The translations under genes were made by a program, and so were the position numbers. From contig NZ_CP022188.1 in the NCBI RefSeq assembly GCF_003111665.1, positions 1,612,001 to 1,676,000 on the forward strand: a stretch of DNA of 64,000 nt, written 5' to 3'. This stretch comes from Parazoarcus communis (lineage in GTDB: Bacteria > Pseudomonadota > Gammaproteobacteria > Burkholderiales > Rhodocyclaceae). Below the pieces are notes generated by a model. It was given only the letters and a program-made list of their open reading frames with translations, had not been told where the DNA came from and did no database searches. Of the stretch, positions 8,297 to 18,090 are shown one piece after another (position 1 is the stretch's first letter; each line of letters begins with the position of its first letter).

Positions 8297-10213
8297 ATGA
8301 CTGGACGTCTGTTCGACGCGCTGGCGCGACGCTCCATCCTGTGGCTGGTCGCGCTGGCCATGGCTGCGCTGACGCTGATCGGCCTCGCGGGCATGAGTGC
8401 CTCGGTCCTGGTGGCCGAGACCGTGCAGGGCAGTGCGAGCGCCATCAACGTCGCCGGCAGCCTGCGTCGGCTCACCCACCGCATGGCCAGCCTGGTCGTG
8501 GCCGATGTGCTGGAGGAGAAGGTCGCGACCCAACGTGTGCTGGCGTCGATCAAGGAGTTCGAAGAGAGTCTCGTCCATCCGGCCCTGCTGCGCGTGCTCG
8601 AGCGCACGCCGGACAGTGTGTTCGCGGCGACCTATCGTGGCGCCGAGGCGGCCTGGCGTCTGAGCGTGAAGCCCCGCGTCGATTCGATCCTGACGGACGG
8701 GCCTCCGCCTTCGCGTGAAGGCGTGATTGCCTTGCTGACCGAGGTCGACGCCTTCGTCGAACAACTCAACACCCTGGTGGCGGTGCTCGAACGTGACACC
8801 GAGCAGCGCATCGGCGATCTGCGCCAGATTCTTGCGCTTGCGATCGGGCTGACCCTGCTCGTGGTGGCACTGGCGCTGGTGTTGCTGCAGCGCCGGGTGT
8901 ATCGCCCACTCAACGCGTTGCTGCTGGCGGCCAGGCGCATTGCGGCCGGCGATCTTTCTGCGCAGGTGAGTCACACCGGACGCAACGAGCTCGGACAGCT
9001 CGGGACGGCTTTCAACACCATGACGGGCGAACTGTCGAAGCTCTATCGCGACCTGGAAAACCGGGTCGAGACCAAGACGGCCGAGCTTCAGCGCAGCAAC
9101 CGGGCGCTGGAACTGCTGTATCACGCGATTGCACGCCTGTACCACGCGCCGGCGGCGCCTGAGGCTTACGAGGCGACGCTGCGCGACATCGAGCAGGTGA
9201 CGGGGCTGAGGGGCAGCCTGGCCTGCATCGAGCCCCGCCATGACGGGCCGGCTTCGGTGGTCGCGAGTTCGATCGGTCCGTGCCCCGATCATGTGGAGAG
9301 CGGGGTGGATGCCGAGCTGGCCTGCGCCCGCTGTCGTTCGCATTCGGGTGGCTGGAATTATGAACGCGAGGGCGACCACGACCTGTTGCGGGTTCCCCTG
9401 CGTGATGCCGAGCGTCACTTCGGCATGTTGCGTCTGGCACTGGCGCCCGGGCAGCGGCTGGAAGACTGGCAGCAGCAACTGGTCGAGGCGCTGTCGCGCC
9501 ATGTCGGGATGGCACTTGGCGCCGCGCGACGCAGCGAGCAGGCGCGCCTGCTCGCTTTGCAGGAAGAGCGCTCGGTGATTGCCCGCGAGTTGCACGACTC
9601 GCTCGCGCAGGCCTTGTCCTACATGAAGATCCAGGTCAGCCTGGTCCAGCCGCTGGTGGGCGACCCTGCGCGCAGTGCGGAGGCCGAGGCCATCCTGGCC
9701 GATCTGCGCGAGGGTATCAGTGCCGCCTACCGCCAGTTGCGCGAGCTGCTGGTGTCGTTCCGGCTCAAGATGACGGGTGACTTTTCAGAGCTGCTGCAGG
9801 CGGCGGTGGACGAGTATGCGAGCAAGGGCAAGCTCGAGGTCGGACTCGAAACCCGGCTTGCCGACTGCCACCTCGGCCCCAACCAGGAGGTGCATGTGCT
9901 GCATATCATTCGTGAGGGCTTGTCGAACATGGTGCGTCATGCGCACGCGAGCAAGGCGTGGCTGAGCCTGACGTGTGCTGCGGATTGCGAGTTCTCCGTC
10001 GTGCTCGACGACAATGGTGTCGGGCTCGGCGAGCCGGTTTCCGATGCACGCAACCATCATGGCCTTGCGATCATGCGCGAGCGTGCGCGCAGCCTGGGGG
10101 GGCGTTTCGAAATCGCCCCCCGGCCGGGCGGGGGGACGCGGGTCAGTCTGCGTTTTCTTGCCGGCAGCGCGATTGTGACCGAGACACCGATCGCCTTCGG
10201 GAGTGTGAAATGA
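8297..10213 (+). CDS. narX: Nitrate/nitrite sensor histidine kinase NarX
   Basis: A 638-residue membrane kinase. TM1 (about 13-38) is followed by a periplasmic region whose start, AINVAGSLRRLTHRMASL (about 49-66), is the P-box that binds nitrate in NarX/NarQ. TM2 (about 180-200) leads into HAMP, a cysteine-containing linker, an HPK7 dimerisation box with His433 (ARELHDSLAQALSYMK) and an ATPase domain (DNGVGLG, HHGLAIMRERA). The ATG at 8297 has an AGGAGC site and is preferred over the GTG or other codons upstream. Its stop overlaps the narL ATG. Confidence 0.93.
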   Translation: MTGRLFDALARRSILWLVALAMAALTLIGLAGMSASVLVAETVQGSASAINVAGSLRRLTHRMASLVVADVLEEKVATQRVLASIKEFEESLVHPALLRVLERTPDSVFAATYRGAEAAWRLSVKPRVDSILTDGPPPSREGVIALLTEVDAFVEQLNTLVAVLERDTEQRIGDLRQILALAIGLTLLVVALALVLLQRRVYRPLNALLLAARRIAAGDLSAQVSHTGRNELGQLGTAFNTMTGELSKLYRDLENRVETKTAELQRSNRALELLYHAIARLYHAPAAPEAYEATLRDIEQVTGLRGSLACIEPRHDGPASVVASSIGPCPDHVESGVDAELACARCRSHSGGWNYEREGDHDLLRVPLRDAERHFGMLRLALAPGQRLEDWQQQLVEALSRHVGMALGAARRSEQARLLALQEERSVIARELHDSLAQALSYMKIQVSLVQPLVGDPARSAEAEAILADLREGISAAYRQLRELLVSFRLKMTGDFSELLQAAVDEYASKGKLEVGLETRLADCHLGPNQEVHVLHIIREGLSNMVRHAHASKAWLSLTCAADCEFSVVLDDNGVGLGEPVSDARNHHGLAIMRERARSLGGRFEIAPRPGGGTRVSLRFLAGSAIVTETPIAFGSVK

Positions 10214-10854
10214 GCGATGTCCAGAGCGTCATCATCGTCGATGACCACCCGCTGTTCCGCAAGGGCCTGACGCAGTTGCTGAAGACCATCCCCTCGCTGA
10301 ATCTGATCGGCGAGGCCGCCGGCGGACACGAGGGCCTGGCGCTGGCCGTGCGCCTGCAGCCCGACCTGATCCTGCTCGACCTGAACATGAAGGACATGGG
10401 CGGTATAGAGGTCTTGAGCAGCATCCGCGCTGCCCGCATCGACAGCCGGGTGGTGATGGTGACCGTGTCCGATCATGGCGAAGACCTGGTCGCGGCTCTG
10501 CGTGCGGGTGCCGATGGCTACCTGCTGAAAGACATGGAGCCCGAGGCCATGGTCGATGCGCTGCGCGACGTGGCCGGCGGGCGCATCGTCATCTCCGACG
10601 AACTGACGCATCTCATGGCGGCCGCGTTGCGCGGTCCGGCGCAGCCCGAGTCGGTTGCCGCCGCGGGGCTGACCGAGCAGGAGGTGCGTATTCTCGAGCA
10701 GATCTCGGGCGGTCTGTCGAACAAGCTCATCGGACGTGAGCTCGACATCGCCGAAGGCACGGTGAAGGTCCACGTCAAGCACATCCTGCGCAAGCTCAAG
10801 ATGCGTTCGCGGGTGGAAGCCGCCGTGTGGGCGGTCGAACACCTGCGCAGTTAG
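10210..10854 (+). CDS. narL: Nitrate response regulator NarL
   Basis: A 214-residue response regulator. Its receiver has DD near 11-12, phospho-acceptor Asp57 (LILLDLNM) and Lys in YLLKDMEP. A LuxR/GerE HTH follows at about 150-210 (LTEQEVRILEQISGGLSNK, AEGTVKVHVKHILRKL). It overlaps narX by ATGA, giving a cognate pair. It probably controls the adjacent nap operon and its own promoter region. Confidence 0.93.
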   Translation: MSDVQSVIIVDDHPLFRKGLTQLLKTIPSLNLIGEAAGGHEGLALAVRLQPDLILLDLNMKDMGGIEVLSSIRAARIDSRVVMVTVSDHGEDLVAALRAGADGYLLKDMEPEAMVDALRDVAGGRIVISDELTHLMAAALRGPAQPESVAAAGLTEQEVRILEQISGGLSNKLIGRELDIAEGTVKVHVKHILRKLKMRSRVEAAVWAVEHLRS

Positions 10855-10859
10855 CAGGC

Positions 10860-10875
10860 TATATCTTTAGATATA
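10860..10875. repeat. AT-rich palindrome after narL
   Basis: TATATCTTTAGATATA (TATATCT-TT-AGATATA), starting five bases after the narL stop, is strikingly AT-rich for this DNA. It lies about 80 bases upstream of the FNR-type box of the nap promoter. It may be an operator or a weak hairpin (six pairs, TTTA loop). Confidence 0.5.
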
Positions 10876-10954
10876 TTCAGAAGTGTTCTCCGCGCGCCGC
10901 CTTGCGCGCCCCTTCATGCGCACCAAGACCGCATAACTGAGAGCCATTCGCGTC

Positions 10955-10968
10955 TTGATGTCCATCAA
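10955..10968. promoter_or_regulatory. Perfect FNR/Dnr-type box of the nap promoter
   Basis: TTGATGTCCATCAA equals the TTGAT-N4-ATCAA consensus at all ten defined positions. Centred at 10961.5, it would be a class II site for a start near 11003 with TTCAAT (10991-10996) as -10. It predicts activation of nap under low oxygen or nitrogen oxides. The Crp/Fnr protein encoded at 7355-8047 has a matching recognition helix. Confidence 0.8.
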
Positions 10969-11025
10969 TGACGCTCTCCGGGCAAGGGTTTTCAATGTCC
11001 CTATTCGCTATACGGGAAAACCCTC

Positions 11026-11550
11026 TTGGAACCTGCAGCCCTTTCGCGCCGAAGTTTTTTGCGTGGCCGCATCCGCACCGTAAATCCTGCCCAGCGACCA
11101 CCGTGGGCGCTTGACGAGGCTGCCTTCATCGAGCGTTGCACGCGTTGCGACGCCTGCATCAAGGCCTGTCCGAGCGGCATTCTGATTCACGCCGACGGCG
11201 CCTATCCGGCAGTCGATTTCAGCCACGGTGAGTGCACCTTTTGTGGCGAATGTGTGAGTCGCTGCGAGCCGGCATCGTTGCAGCGTACGGCCGAGGATGC
11301 GCCGGCGTGGCGTCTGCAGGCGCACATCGGGGATACGTGCCTGGCGATGGGCGGCGTGGAGTGCCGGGTCTGCGGTGAGGCCTGTCCTGCCGGTGCGATC
11401 CGTTTTCGCCCGCGCCTTGGTGGCGTGGCCTTGCCCGCGCTGACGCTGGATAGCTGCAATGGTTGTGGTGCCTGTTTCGCCCCCTGCCCGGTCCGGGCAA
11501 TCACGGTGAAGGCAGGGGAGATGGATATGGCGATCAAGGAGAGCACATGA
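11026..11550 (+). CDS. napF: Ferredoxin-type protein NapF
   Basis: A 174-residue cytoplasmic iron-sulphur protein associated with NapA maturation. There are four-cysteine clusters at CTRCDACIKACPSG, CTFCGECVSRC, CRVCGEACPAG and CNGCGACFAPCP. It begins with the SRRSFLRG motif common in NapF. The start is uncertain: the frame offers TTG at 11026 with a weak GGGA upstream and no ATG nearby. It ends in an ATGA overlap with napD. Confidence 0.92.
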   Translation: MEPAALSRRSFLRGRIRTVNPAQRPPWALDEAAFIERCTRCDACIKACPSGILIHADGAYPAVDFSHGECTFCGECVSRCEPASLQRTAEDAPAWRLQAHIGDTCLAMGGVECRVCGEACPAGAIRFRPRLGGVALPALTLDSCNGCGACFAPCPVRAITVKAGEMDMAIKEST

Positions 11551-11801
11551 ACATCGCAAGCCTGGTAGTGCGGGCGAAGCCCGAGGATTTCGCCGTCGTG
11601 CACGACTTTCTGAAGCAGGTGCCCGGCGTTGAAGTGCAGGGTGAATCGCTCGAAACCGGTCGCATCGTCGTCACCGTGGAAGACGGTGAAGGCTGGTCGG
11701 TGACCGACTCGATACTGAAGGTGAATCTCGGCCCCAGGGTGCAAGGGGTGACGCTCGCCTACGAATACACGGATGAAGGTCTCGAAAACCTGGAGGCATG
11801 A
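11547..11801 (+). CDS. napD: NapA chaperone NapD
   Basis: An 84-residue cytoplasmic protein ([14 protein letters not shown]...) of the NapD family. NapD binds the Tat signal of NapA and helps cofactor insertion and export. It overlaps both napF and napA by ATGA, so it is translationally coupled to both. Confidence 0.93.
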   Translation: MNIASLVVRAKPEDFAVVHDFLKQVPGVEVQGESLETGRIVVTVEDGEGWSVTDSILKVNLGPRVQGVTLAYEYTDEGLENLEA

Positions 11802-14353
11802 AGAAAATGAGCATGGACAGACGCGAATTCATCAAGGCCAATGCGGTTGCGGCCGCAGCGGCAACGGCGGGCATCAGCATTCCGGTGGTGGCGCAGGCGC
11901 AGGCCAAGAACGGCGACGGCACCAAGGTGCGCTGGGACAAGGCAGCCTGCCGCTTCTGCGGTACCGGCTGTTCGGTGCTGGTCGGCGTGCAGAACGGTCG
12001 CATCGTGGCCACTCAGGGCGACCCGGATGCACCGGTTAACCGCGGCCTGAACTGCATCAAGGGCTATTTCCTGTCGAAGATCATGTACGGCGACGACCGC
12101 CTGACCAAGCCGCTGCTGCGCATGAAGGGTGGCAAGTACGACAAGAACGGCGAGTTCACGCCGATCTCGTGGGATCAGGCCTTCGACATCATGGCCGACA
12201 AGTGGAAGGCCGCGATCAAGACCCACGGCGCCGACTCGATCGCGATGTTCGGTTCCGGGCAATGGACGGTGTGGGAAGGCTATGCCGCCGCCAAACTGTA
12301 CAAGGCCGGCTTCCGCACCAACAACCTCGACCCCAATGCGCGTCACTGCATGGCGTCGGCTGTTACCGGCTTCATGCGTACCTTCGGCATCGATGAGCCG
12401 ATGGGCTGCTACGACGACATCGAGAACGCCGACAGCTTCGTGCTGTGGGGCTCGAACATGGCCGAGATGCACCCCATCCTGTGGAGCCGCATCACCGACC
12501 GCCGGCTGTCCAAGGAAGGCACCGAGGTTCATGTGCTGTCGACCTTCGAGCATCGTTCCTACGAGCTCGCCGACAACCCCATGATCTTCGTGCCCAACAC
12601 CGATCTGGCGATCCTGAACTACATCTGCAACTACATCATCCAGAACAAGAAGGTGAACACCGAGTTCGTCAACCGCAACGTCAATTTCAAGATGGGCGAG
12701 ACGGATATCGGTTTCGGACTGCGTCCGAACCATGTGCTGGAAGCAAAAGCCACCAATAACGGCTATCCGGGCGCGGACGGCAAGCCCAAGGGCAATGCCA
12801 GCGCGGCCAAGGACATCACGTTCGACGAGTTCGCCAAGTTCGTCTCCGAGTACACTGCCGAGAAGGTGTCCAAGCTCTCCGGCGTGCCGGTCGCGAACCT
12901 GCAGCGCATGGCTGAAACCTATGCCGACCCGAACCGCAAGGTGGTGTCGTTCTGGACCATGGGCTTCAACCAGCACACCCGCGGTACCTGGGTGAACAAC
13001 ATGATCTACAACGTGCACCTGCTTGTGGGCAAGATCTCGGAGCCGGGCAACAGCCCGTTTTCGCTCACGGGTCAGCCCTCGGCCTGTGGCACGGCGCGCG
13101 AGGTGGGTACTTTTGCCCACCGTCTGCCCGCAGACATGGTGGTCGGCAACCCGATGCACCGCGCGATCGCCGAAGAGATCTGGAAGCTGCCGGAAGGCAC
13201 GATTCCGTCCAAGGTCGGCCTCCACGCCGTGGCCCAGAGTCGCGCGCTCAAGGACGGCAAGGTCAAGTGCTACTGGACCTCGACCACCAACAACATGCAG
13301 GCCGGCCCCAACATCAACGACGAGGTCTATCCGGGCTGGCGCAACGAAGAGGCCTTCGTGGTGGTGTCGGACGTCTATCCGACGGTGTCCGCGATGTCGG
13401 CCGACCTGATCCTGCCCTCGGCGATGTGGACCGAGAAGGAAGGGGCTTACGGCAACGCCGAGCGCCGCACCCAGTTCTGGCGTCAGCAGGTGGCGCCGCC
13501 GGGTGAGGCGAAGAGCGATCTGTGGCAGTACATCGAGTTCGCGAAGCGCTTCAAGGTCGAGGAAGTGTGGCCGGCCGAACTCATCGCCAAGATGCCGCAG
13601 TACAAGGGCAAGACCCTGTACGACGTGCTCTACGCCAACGGCCAGGTGAACAAGTTCCCGCTGTCCGACATCGAGAAGGCGAACAGCCACGCGATCAAGG
13701 GCTACACCAACGACGAGTCGAAGGCGCTGGGCTACTACCTGCAGAAGGGCCTGTTCGAGGAGTACGCACGTTTCGGCCGTGGCCACGGTCACGACCTCGC
13801 CGATTTCGACATGTATCACAAGGCGCGCGGTCTGCGCTGGCCGGTGGTCGACGGCAAGGAAACCCTGTGGCGCTTCCGCGAGGGCTACGACCCGTACGTC
13901 AAGACTGGCGAGGGGGTGAAGTTCTACGGCCACAAGGACAACAAGGCCGTGGTGTTCGCGCTGCCCTACCAGGATCCCCCGGAGATGCCGGACAAGGATT
14001 TCGACATGTGGTTGTGTACCGGTCGTGTGCTCGAGCACTGGCACACCGGTTCGATGACCCGTCGCGTGCCCGAGCTGCACCGCTCGGTGCCCGAGGCCCA
14101 GGTCTTCATGCACCCGGACGACGCGAGCAAGCGGGGTCTGCAGCGTGGCATGGCGGTGAAAGTGGCTTCGCGTCGTGGCGAGATCGTCGCCCGGCTCGAA
14201 ACCCGCGGCCGCAACAAGCCGCCGGTGGGCCTGATCTTCGTGCCCTTCTTCGATGAAGGCCGCCTGGTCAACAAGCTCACGCTCGATGCCACCTGCCCGA
14301 TCTCGAAGGAAACCGACTTCAAGAAGTGCGCAGTCAAGGTCACCAAGGCCTGA
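11798..14353 (+). CDS. napA: Periplasmic nitrate reductase catalytic subunit NapA
   Basis: An 851-residue molybdo-bis-MGD enzyme reducing nitrate to nitrite in the periplasm. The N-terminus has a Tat signal ([16 protein letters not shown]...). The 4Fe-4S cysteines are at about 51, 54, 58 and 86 (CRFCGTGC...LNCIKG). The Mo ligand is Cys184 in ARHCMAS. Length is close to the family norm, and the domains run intact to the stop. Electrons come from NapC/NapB and the NapGH quinol branch encoded just downstream. Confidence 0.98.
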   Translation: MKKMSMDRREFIKANAVAAAAATAGISIPVVAQAQAKNGDGTKVRWDKAACRFCGTGCSVLVGVQNGRIVATQGDPDAPVNRGLNCIKGYFLSKIMYGDDRLTKPLLRMKGGKYDKNGEFTPISWDQAFDIMADKWKAAIKTHGADSIAMFGSGQWTVWEGYAAAKLYKAGFRTNNLDPNARHCMASAVTGFMRTFGIDEPMGCYDDIENADSFVLWGSNMAEMHPILWSRITDRRLSKEGTEVHVLSTFEHRSYELADNPMIFVPNTDLAILNYICNYIIQNKKVNTEFVNRNVNFKMGETDIGFGLRPNHVLEAKATNNGYPGADGKPKGNASAAKDITFDEFAKFVSEYTAEKVSKLSGVPVANLQRMAETYADPNRKVVSFWTMGFNQHTRGTWVNNMIYNVHLLVGKISEPGNSPFSLTGQPSACGTAREVGTFAHRLPADMVVGNPMHRAIAEEIWKLPEGTIPSKVGLHAVAQSRALKDGKVKCYWTSTTNNMQAGPNINDEVYPGWRNEEAFVVVSDVYPTVSAMSADLILPSAMWTEKEGAYGNAERRTQFWRQQVAPPGEAKSDLWQYIEFAKRFKVEEVWPAELIAKMPQYKGKTLYDVLYANGQVNKFPLSDIEKANSHAIKGYTNDESKALGYYLQKGLFEEYARFGRGHGHDLADFDMYHKARGLRWPVVDGKETLWRFREGYDPYVKTGEGVKFYGHKDNKAVVFALPYQDPPEMPDKDFDMWLCTGRVLEHWHTGSMTRRVPELHRSVPEAQVFMHPDDASKRGLQRGMAVKVASRRGEIVARLETRGRNKPPVGLIFVPFFDEGRLVNKLTLDATCPISKETDFKKCAVKVTKA

Positions 14354-14425
14354 AACCACGAGGCGTGAGCCTGACGTCTGCGGTGCCGATGGGGCACTGC
14401 AGGCGGCCAGGCAAACACGACAATC

Positions 14426-15289
14426 ATGAGTAAAACCCAGAATACGTCCGCTTCCGCGCCTGCCGGCACCGGCCCTGCCAAGTCACGTCGCCGCTTCCTC
14501 AAGGATGCGGCCGGCGTGGCAGGTGGGGCGGGTCTGCTCGCGCTCGGGACCGGTCTGTATTCCCGACAGGCTTCGGCGCTGCCGGCCACGGCGATTCGTC
14601 CGCCCGGCGCGCTGGCCGAAGCCGATTTTCTGGCCGCCTGTGTGCGTTGCGGCCTGTGCGTGCGCGACTGTCCCTACGACACGCTCAAGCTGGCGGTACT
14701 CGGCGACAGCGTGGCCACCGGCACCCCTTACTTCGAAGCACGCAGGATTCCGTGCGAGATGTGTGAGGACATTCCCTGTGTGGCAGCGTGCCCGACGGGT
14801 GCGCTCGATCGCGGGCTGAGCGAGATCGGTGAGGCGCGCATGGGCCTCGCGGTGCTGATCGACCAGGAGAACTGTCTCAATTTCCTCGGTCTGCGCTGCG
14901 ATGTCTGCTACCGGGTGTGCCCGGTGATCGACAAGGCCATCACGCTGGAGCTGGTGCATAACCCGCGCTCCGATCGTCACGCCATGCTGTTGCCGACGGT
15001 GCACTCGGATGCCTGCACCGGCTGTGGCAAGTGCGAGCGTTCCTGCGTGTTGCCTGGCGAGTCCGCCATCAAGGTGTTGCCGCTCAGGCTGGCGCAGGGT
15101 TCCAAGGCGGAGCACTACCGCCGCGGATGGGAAGAGAAGGCCGAAGCGGGCGGCTCCCTGATCGGCGATCAGCTCGAGATGCCGGTGCGTGGGCTCGAAG
15201 GCAAGGCGTATGGCGACACCCGCGTAGGACCGGGCGAAGCGCCTGCTGCAGCTGGCAAGCCCGGGATCGACTCGGGGTGGAAGCCATGA
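14426..15289 (+). CDS. napG: Ferredoxin-type protein NapG
   Basis: A 287-residue periplasmic iron-sulphur protein. It has a twin-arginine signal ([14 protein letters not shown]), then four cysteine clusters ([47 protein letters not shown]). With NapH it moves electrons from quinol toward NapA. It is separated from napA by 72 bases and ends in an ATGA overlap with napH. Confidence 0.95.
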   Translation: MSKTQNTSASAPAGTGPAKSRRRFLKDAAGVAGGAGLLALGTGLYSRQASALPATAIRPPGALAEADFLAACVRCGLCVRDCPYDTLKLAVLGDSVATGTPYFEARRIPCEMCEDIPCVAACPTGALDRGLSEIGEARMGLAVLIDQENCLNFLGLRCDVCYRVCPVIDKAITLELVHNPRSDRHAMLLPTVHSDACTGCGKCERSCVLPGESAIKVLPLRLAQGSKAEHYRRGWEEKAEAGGSLIGDQLEMPVRGLEGKAYGDTRVGPGEAPAAAGKPGIDSGWKP

Positions 15290-16209
15290 GCGCGCACCCT
15301 CCAACCCGTGGTGCGGTGCCGCCGACCAGCGTGCGTGGTGCCGCGATGCGCGGCGTGGTCGCACGCCCCGGCGCTGAAGCCATCGAGGCCAAGGGCTGGT
15401 GGATCGCCCACAAATGGCTGCTGCTGCGACGTGTCAGCCAACTCGGCATTCTGGCGCTGTTCATGGTCGGGCCCTGGTTCGGCTGGTGGGTCGTCAAGGG
15501 TAATCTGGCCTCGAGTCTGACCCTGGGCGTGCTGCCGCTGACCGATCCCTTTCTGATCGCACAGCAGGCCGCTGCCGGGCACTGGCCGTATCGCGAAGCG
15601 CTGGTCGGTGGCGGGATCGTGCTCGCTTTCTACCTTCTGCTGGGCGGCCGGATGTTCTGCGCCTGGGTGTGCCCGGTCAATCTGGTGACGGATGCTGCGG
15701 CCTGGCTGCGGCGACGGCTTGGCCTCAAGGGCGGCAAGGTGCCCTCGGCCAACACACGTTACTGGCTGCTCGGCTTCGTGCTGGTGCTGGCCGCCATGAC
15801 CGGTTCGCTGGCGTGGGAGTGGGTGAACCCGGTGTCGATGTTCCATCGCGGGCTGATCTTCGGATTCGGTCTGTCGTGGGGCATCGTCGGCGGCATCTTC
15901 TTCTACGACCTGCTGATCGCGCCGCGTGGCTGGTGTGGCCATCTGTGTCCGCAGGGCGCTTTCTATGGACTGATCGGCAAGAGCGCAATGCTGCGCGTCT
16001 CGGCCAACCGGCGCAGTACCTGCAACGACTGCATGGACTGCTTCGCAGTCTGCCCCGAACCTCAGGTCATTCGTCCCGCGCTCAAGGGCGTGGGGCAGGA
16101 CCATCCGCTGATCCTCGATGGCGACTGCACTACATGTGGCCGCTGCATCGATGTCTGTGGCAAGGACGTTTTCCGTATTTCGACACGATTTGACAGGAGC
16201 GAGTCATGA
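15286..16209 (+). CDS. napH: Membrane quinol dehydrogenase subunit NapH
   Basis: A 307-residue inner-membrane protein. It has about four transmembrane helices, the two membrane-side CxxxCP motifs ([18 protein letters not shown]) typical of NapH/NosR-like proteins, and C-terminal 4Fe-4S motifs [12 protein letters not shown] and [11 protein letters not shown]. It receives quinol electrons and hands them to NapG. It overlaps napG and napB by ATGA. Confidence 0.95.
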   Translation: MSAHPPTRGAVPPTSVRGAAMRGVVARPGAEAIEAKGWWIAHKWLLLRRVSQLGILALFMVGPWFGWWVVKGNLASSLTLGVLPLTDPFLIAQQAAAGHWPYREALVGGGIVLAFYLLLGGRMFCAWVCPVNLVTDAAAWLRRRLGLKGGKVPSANTRYWLLGFVLVLAAMTGSLAWEWVNPVSMFHRGLIFGFGLSWGIVGGIFFYDLLIAPRGWCGHLCPQGAFYGLIGKSAMLRVSANRRSTCNDCMDCFAVCPEPQVIRPALKGVGQDHPLILDGDCTTCGRCIDVCGKDVFRISTRFDRSES

Positions 16210-16655
16210 ACAAAAAGACCCGACAAATTGCACTCGCGCTGATGGTCGCACTGGGCCTGAGCGCGGCCGCTGTGCCAGTCGGCGCGCAAAACGTCAGCAG
16301 CATCCGCGGCGCGGACGTTTCGACCAACGAGTTGCCGGCTGGCAGTTTCAAGCCGGTGCCCGACCAGCCGCCGATCCAGCGCGACTATGTGCAGCAGCCG
16401 CCCTTGATTCCGCACAAGGTGGAAGGCTACGAATTGACCAAGAATTTCAACCGCTGCATGGATTGCCATGCGTGGAGCCGCTACAAGGAGACCGGGGCGA
16501 CCAAGGTCAGCCTGACGCACTTCAAGGATCGCGACGGTGGTGAGCTGTCCAACATTTCACCGCGGCGCTATTTCTGCATGCAGTGTCACGTGCCGCAGAT
16601 GGATGCCAAGCCGCTTGTCGGCAATACCTTCCAACGCGCCGAGGGCCTGCGCTAA
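16206..16655 (+). CDS. napB: Diheme cytochrome c NapB
   Basis: A 149-residue periplasmic electron-transfer subunit of the NapAB complex. It has a signal peptide (about 1-28, ending GAQA) and two CxxCH heme sites (CMDCH, CMQCH), with His-rich context for bis-His ligation. Its hemes need the Ccm system encoded downstream. Confidence 0.96.
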   Translation: MNKKTRQIALALMVALGLSAAAVPVGAQNVSSIRGADVSTNELPAGSFKPVPDQPPIQRDYVQQPPLIPHKVEGYELTKNFNRCMDCHAWSRYKETGATKVSLTHFKDRDGGELSNISPRRYFCMQCHVPQMDAKPLVGNTFQRAEGLR

Positions 16656-16677
16656 GGCCGTCTGACCGGGGATAGAC

Positions 16678-17298
16678 ATGACTGAAAAAAAGGGAATGCG
16701 GCAGAGGCTGCGTAACGCCGGCTGGGGCGCCATCGTGCTGCTCTTTGCTGCCGGCATCGTGTTCTGGGGCGGCTTCAACTGGGCCTTGGAAATGACCAAC
16801 ACGGAGAAGTTCTGCATTTCGTGCCACGAGATGGAGGACAACGTGTTTCAGGAGTATCGCAACACGATCCACTACCAGAACCGCACCGGCGTGCGTGCGA
16901 CCTGCCCGGACTGCCATGTGCCCAAGGAGTGGGGGCCGAAGATGATCCGCAAGATCAAGGCGTCAAGGGAGGTCTATGGAAAGATCATGGGTACGATCAA
17001 TACCCGCGAGAAGTTCCAGGACGAGCGGCTGCGTCTGGCACAGAACGAGTGGCGGCGGATGAAGGCCAACAACTCGCAGGAATGCCGTAACTGCCATAAC
17101 TACGAGTACTTCGATTACTCGGTTCAGGGCCGGCGCTCCAACCAGATGCACCAGGCCGGGCTGGCCGAGGGCAAGACCTGCATCGACTGCCACAAGGGCA
17201 TTGCCCACTCCCTGCCTGCAGTGGATCAGAGCATCGGCGCCGATCATGGCGGAGTCGCCCCCGAGGTCTTCCACCCCACGGCACCGAAGGCTGAATAA
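16678..17298 (+). CDS. napC: Membrane-anchored tetraheme cytochrome c NapC
   Basis: A 206-residue NapC/NirT-family quinol dehydrogenase. One N-terminal transmembrane helix (about 13-35) is followed by four heme sites (CISCH, CPDCH, CRNCH, CIDCH). It passes quinol electrons to NapB. It is the last gene of napFDAGHBC; no napE was seen. A strong hairpin follows. Confidence 0.97.
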   Translation: MTEKKGMRQRLRNAGWGAIVLLFAAGIVFWGGFNWALEMTNTEKFCISCHEMEDNVFQEYRNTIHYQNRTGVRATCPDCHVPKEWGPKMIRKIKASREVYGKIMGTINTREKFQDERLRLAQNEWRRMKANNSQECRNCHNYEYFDYSVQGRRSNQMHQAGLAEGKTCIDCHKGIAHSLPAVDQSIGADHGGVAPEVFHPTAPKAE

Positions 17299-17317
17299 GA
17301 CCTACCCTTCGTCAGCA

Positions 17318-17365
17318 GCCTCCGGCCCGGCACGCAGTCGACGACTGTCGTGCCGGGCCGGAGGC
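17318..17365 (+). terminator. Long hairpin after napC
   Basis: Seventeen perfectly paired bases (17318-17334 with 17349-17365, arm GCCTCCGGCCCGGCACG) surround a loop that itself contains CAGTCG/CGACTG. It lies 19 bases after the napC stop. No T-tract follows, so it may act as a 3' stabiliser or a pause site rather than a classic terminator. The 98 bases from here to ccmA show nothing else clear. Confidence 0.65.
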
Positions 17366-17463
17366 GTTCAAGGCGTCCCGAAACGCGGCAATTTTGTCGT
17401 GTGAGCGGGTTTATAAGCAGAAAACGTTTCAGCCAGCGCCGTGCTGTGGTTCAATCCGTCCCC

Positions 17464-18090
17464 ATGCTCGAAGCCGACAATCTTGCCTGCCTGAAAGGCG
17501 ACCGCCTGCTGTTTCGTGGCCTCGCCCTGCGCCTGGCGGCGGGTGAGCTGCTGCGGATTGCCGGCCCTAACGGGGTGGGCAAGACCAGCCTGTTGCGTCT
17601 CGTCTCCGGGCTCGCGCTGGCCGAGGCGGGAGAAGTGCGCTGGAAGGGGACGGCCATCGGCCGCGACCGCGAGGCATTTCATCGCGACCTGCTCTACCTT
17701 GGTCATGCGCCTGCACTCAACGACATGCTCACCCCGCTTGAGAACCTGCAGTTCGCAATTGCGGCCTCGGGCGACGATGCCGACGCCGAAACCTGCATGC
17801 AGGCGCTGGTGCGCATCGGCCTTGCCAACCAGCTCGATCTGCCTGCGCGGGTGCTTTCCCAGGGACAGCGCCGCAGGGTGGGGCTGGCACGCCTGTTTCT
17901 GTCGGGACGGCGGCCCCTGTGGGTGCTGGACGAACCGTTTACCGCGCTGGATGTGGGTGCCGTCGAGGACCTGGCGGGCACGCTGTCGGATCATTGCACG
18001 TCCGGCGGCATGGTGATGCTTACGACGCACCAGGACGCACCGTTTGCGGTGCCGCCAAAAGTGCTCGATGTCGGGGCGTTTGCGTGCTGA
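17464..18090 (+). CDS. ccmA: Heme exporter ATP-binding protein CcmA
   Basis: A 208-residue ABC ATPase of the cytochrome c maturation complex CcmABCD, which releases heme-loaded CcmE. Walker A is GPNGVGKTS, the signature is LSQGQRRRVGLARL and Walker B is LWVLDEPF. The ATG at 17464 gives the usual length. Upstream in-frame codons would add an unrelated arginine-rich stretch. No good ribosome site was seen. It overlaps ccmB by seven bases. Confidence 0.95.
   Translation: MLEADNLACLKGDRLLFRGLALRLAAGELLRIAGPNGVGKTSLLRLVSGLALAEAGEVRWKGTAIGRDREAFHRDLLYLGHAPALNDMLTPLENLQFAIAASGDDADAETCMQALVRIGLANQLDLPARVLSQGQRRRVGLARLFLSGRRPLWVLDEPFTALDVGAVEDLAGTLSDHCTSGGMVMLTTHQDAPFAVPPKVLDVGAFAC

Noticed and set aside
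11759-14359. Long antisense frame opposite napA
   Set aside because: It is His/Leu/Val-rich with no family pattern and lies fully opposite a clearly conserved gene. It is a by-product of GC-rich codon use. The same holds for long antisense frames at 1737-3842, 20522-22828 and 27576-28679.
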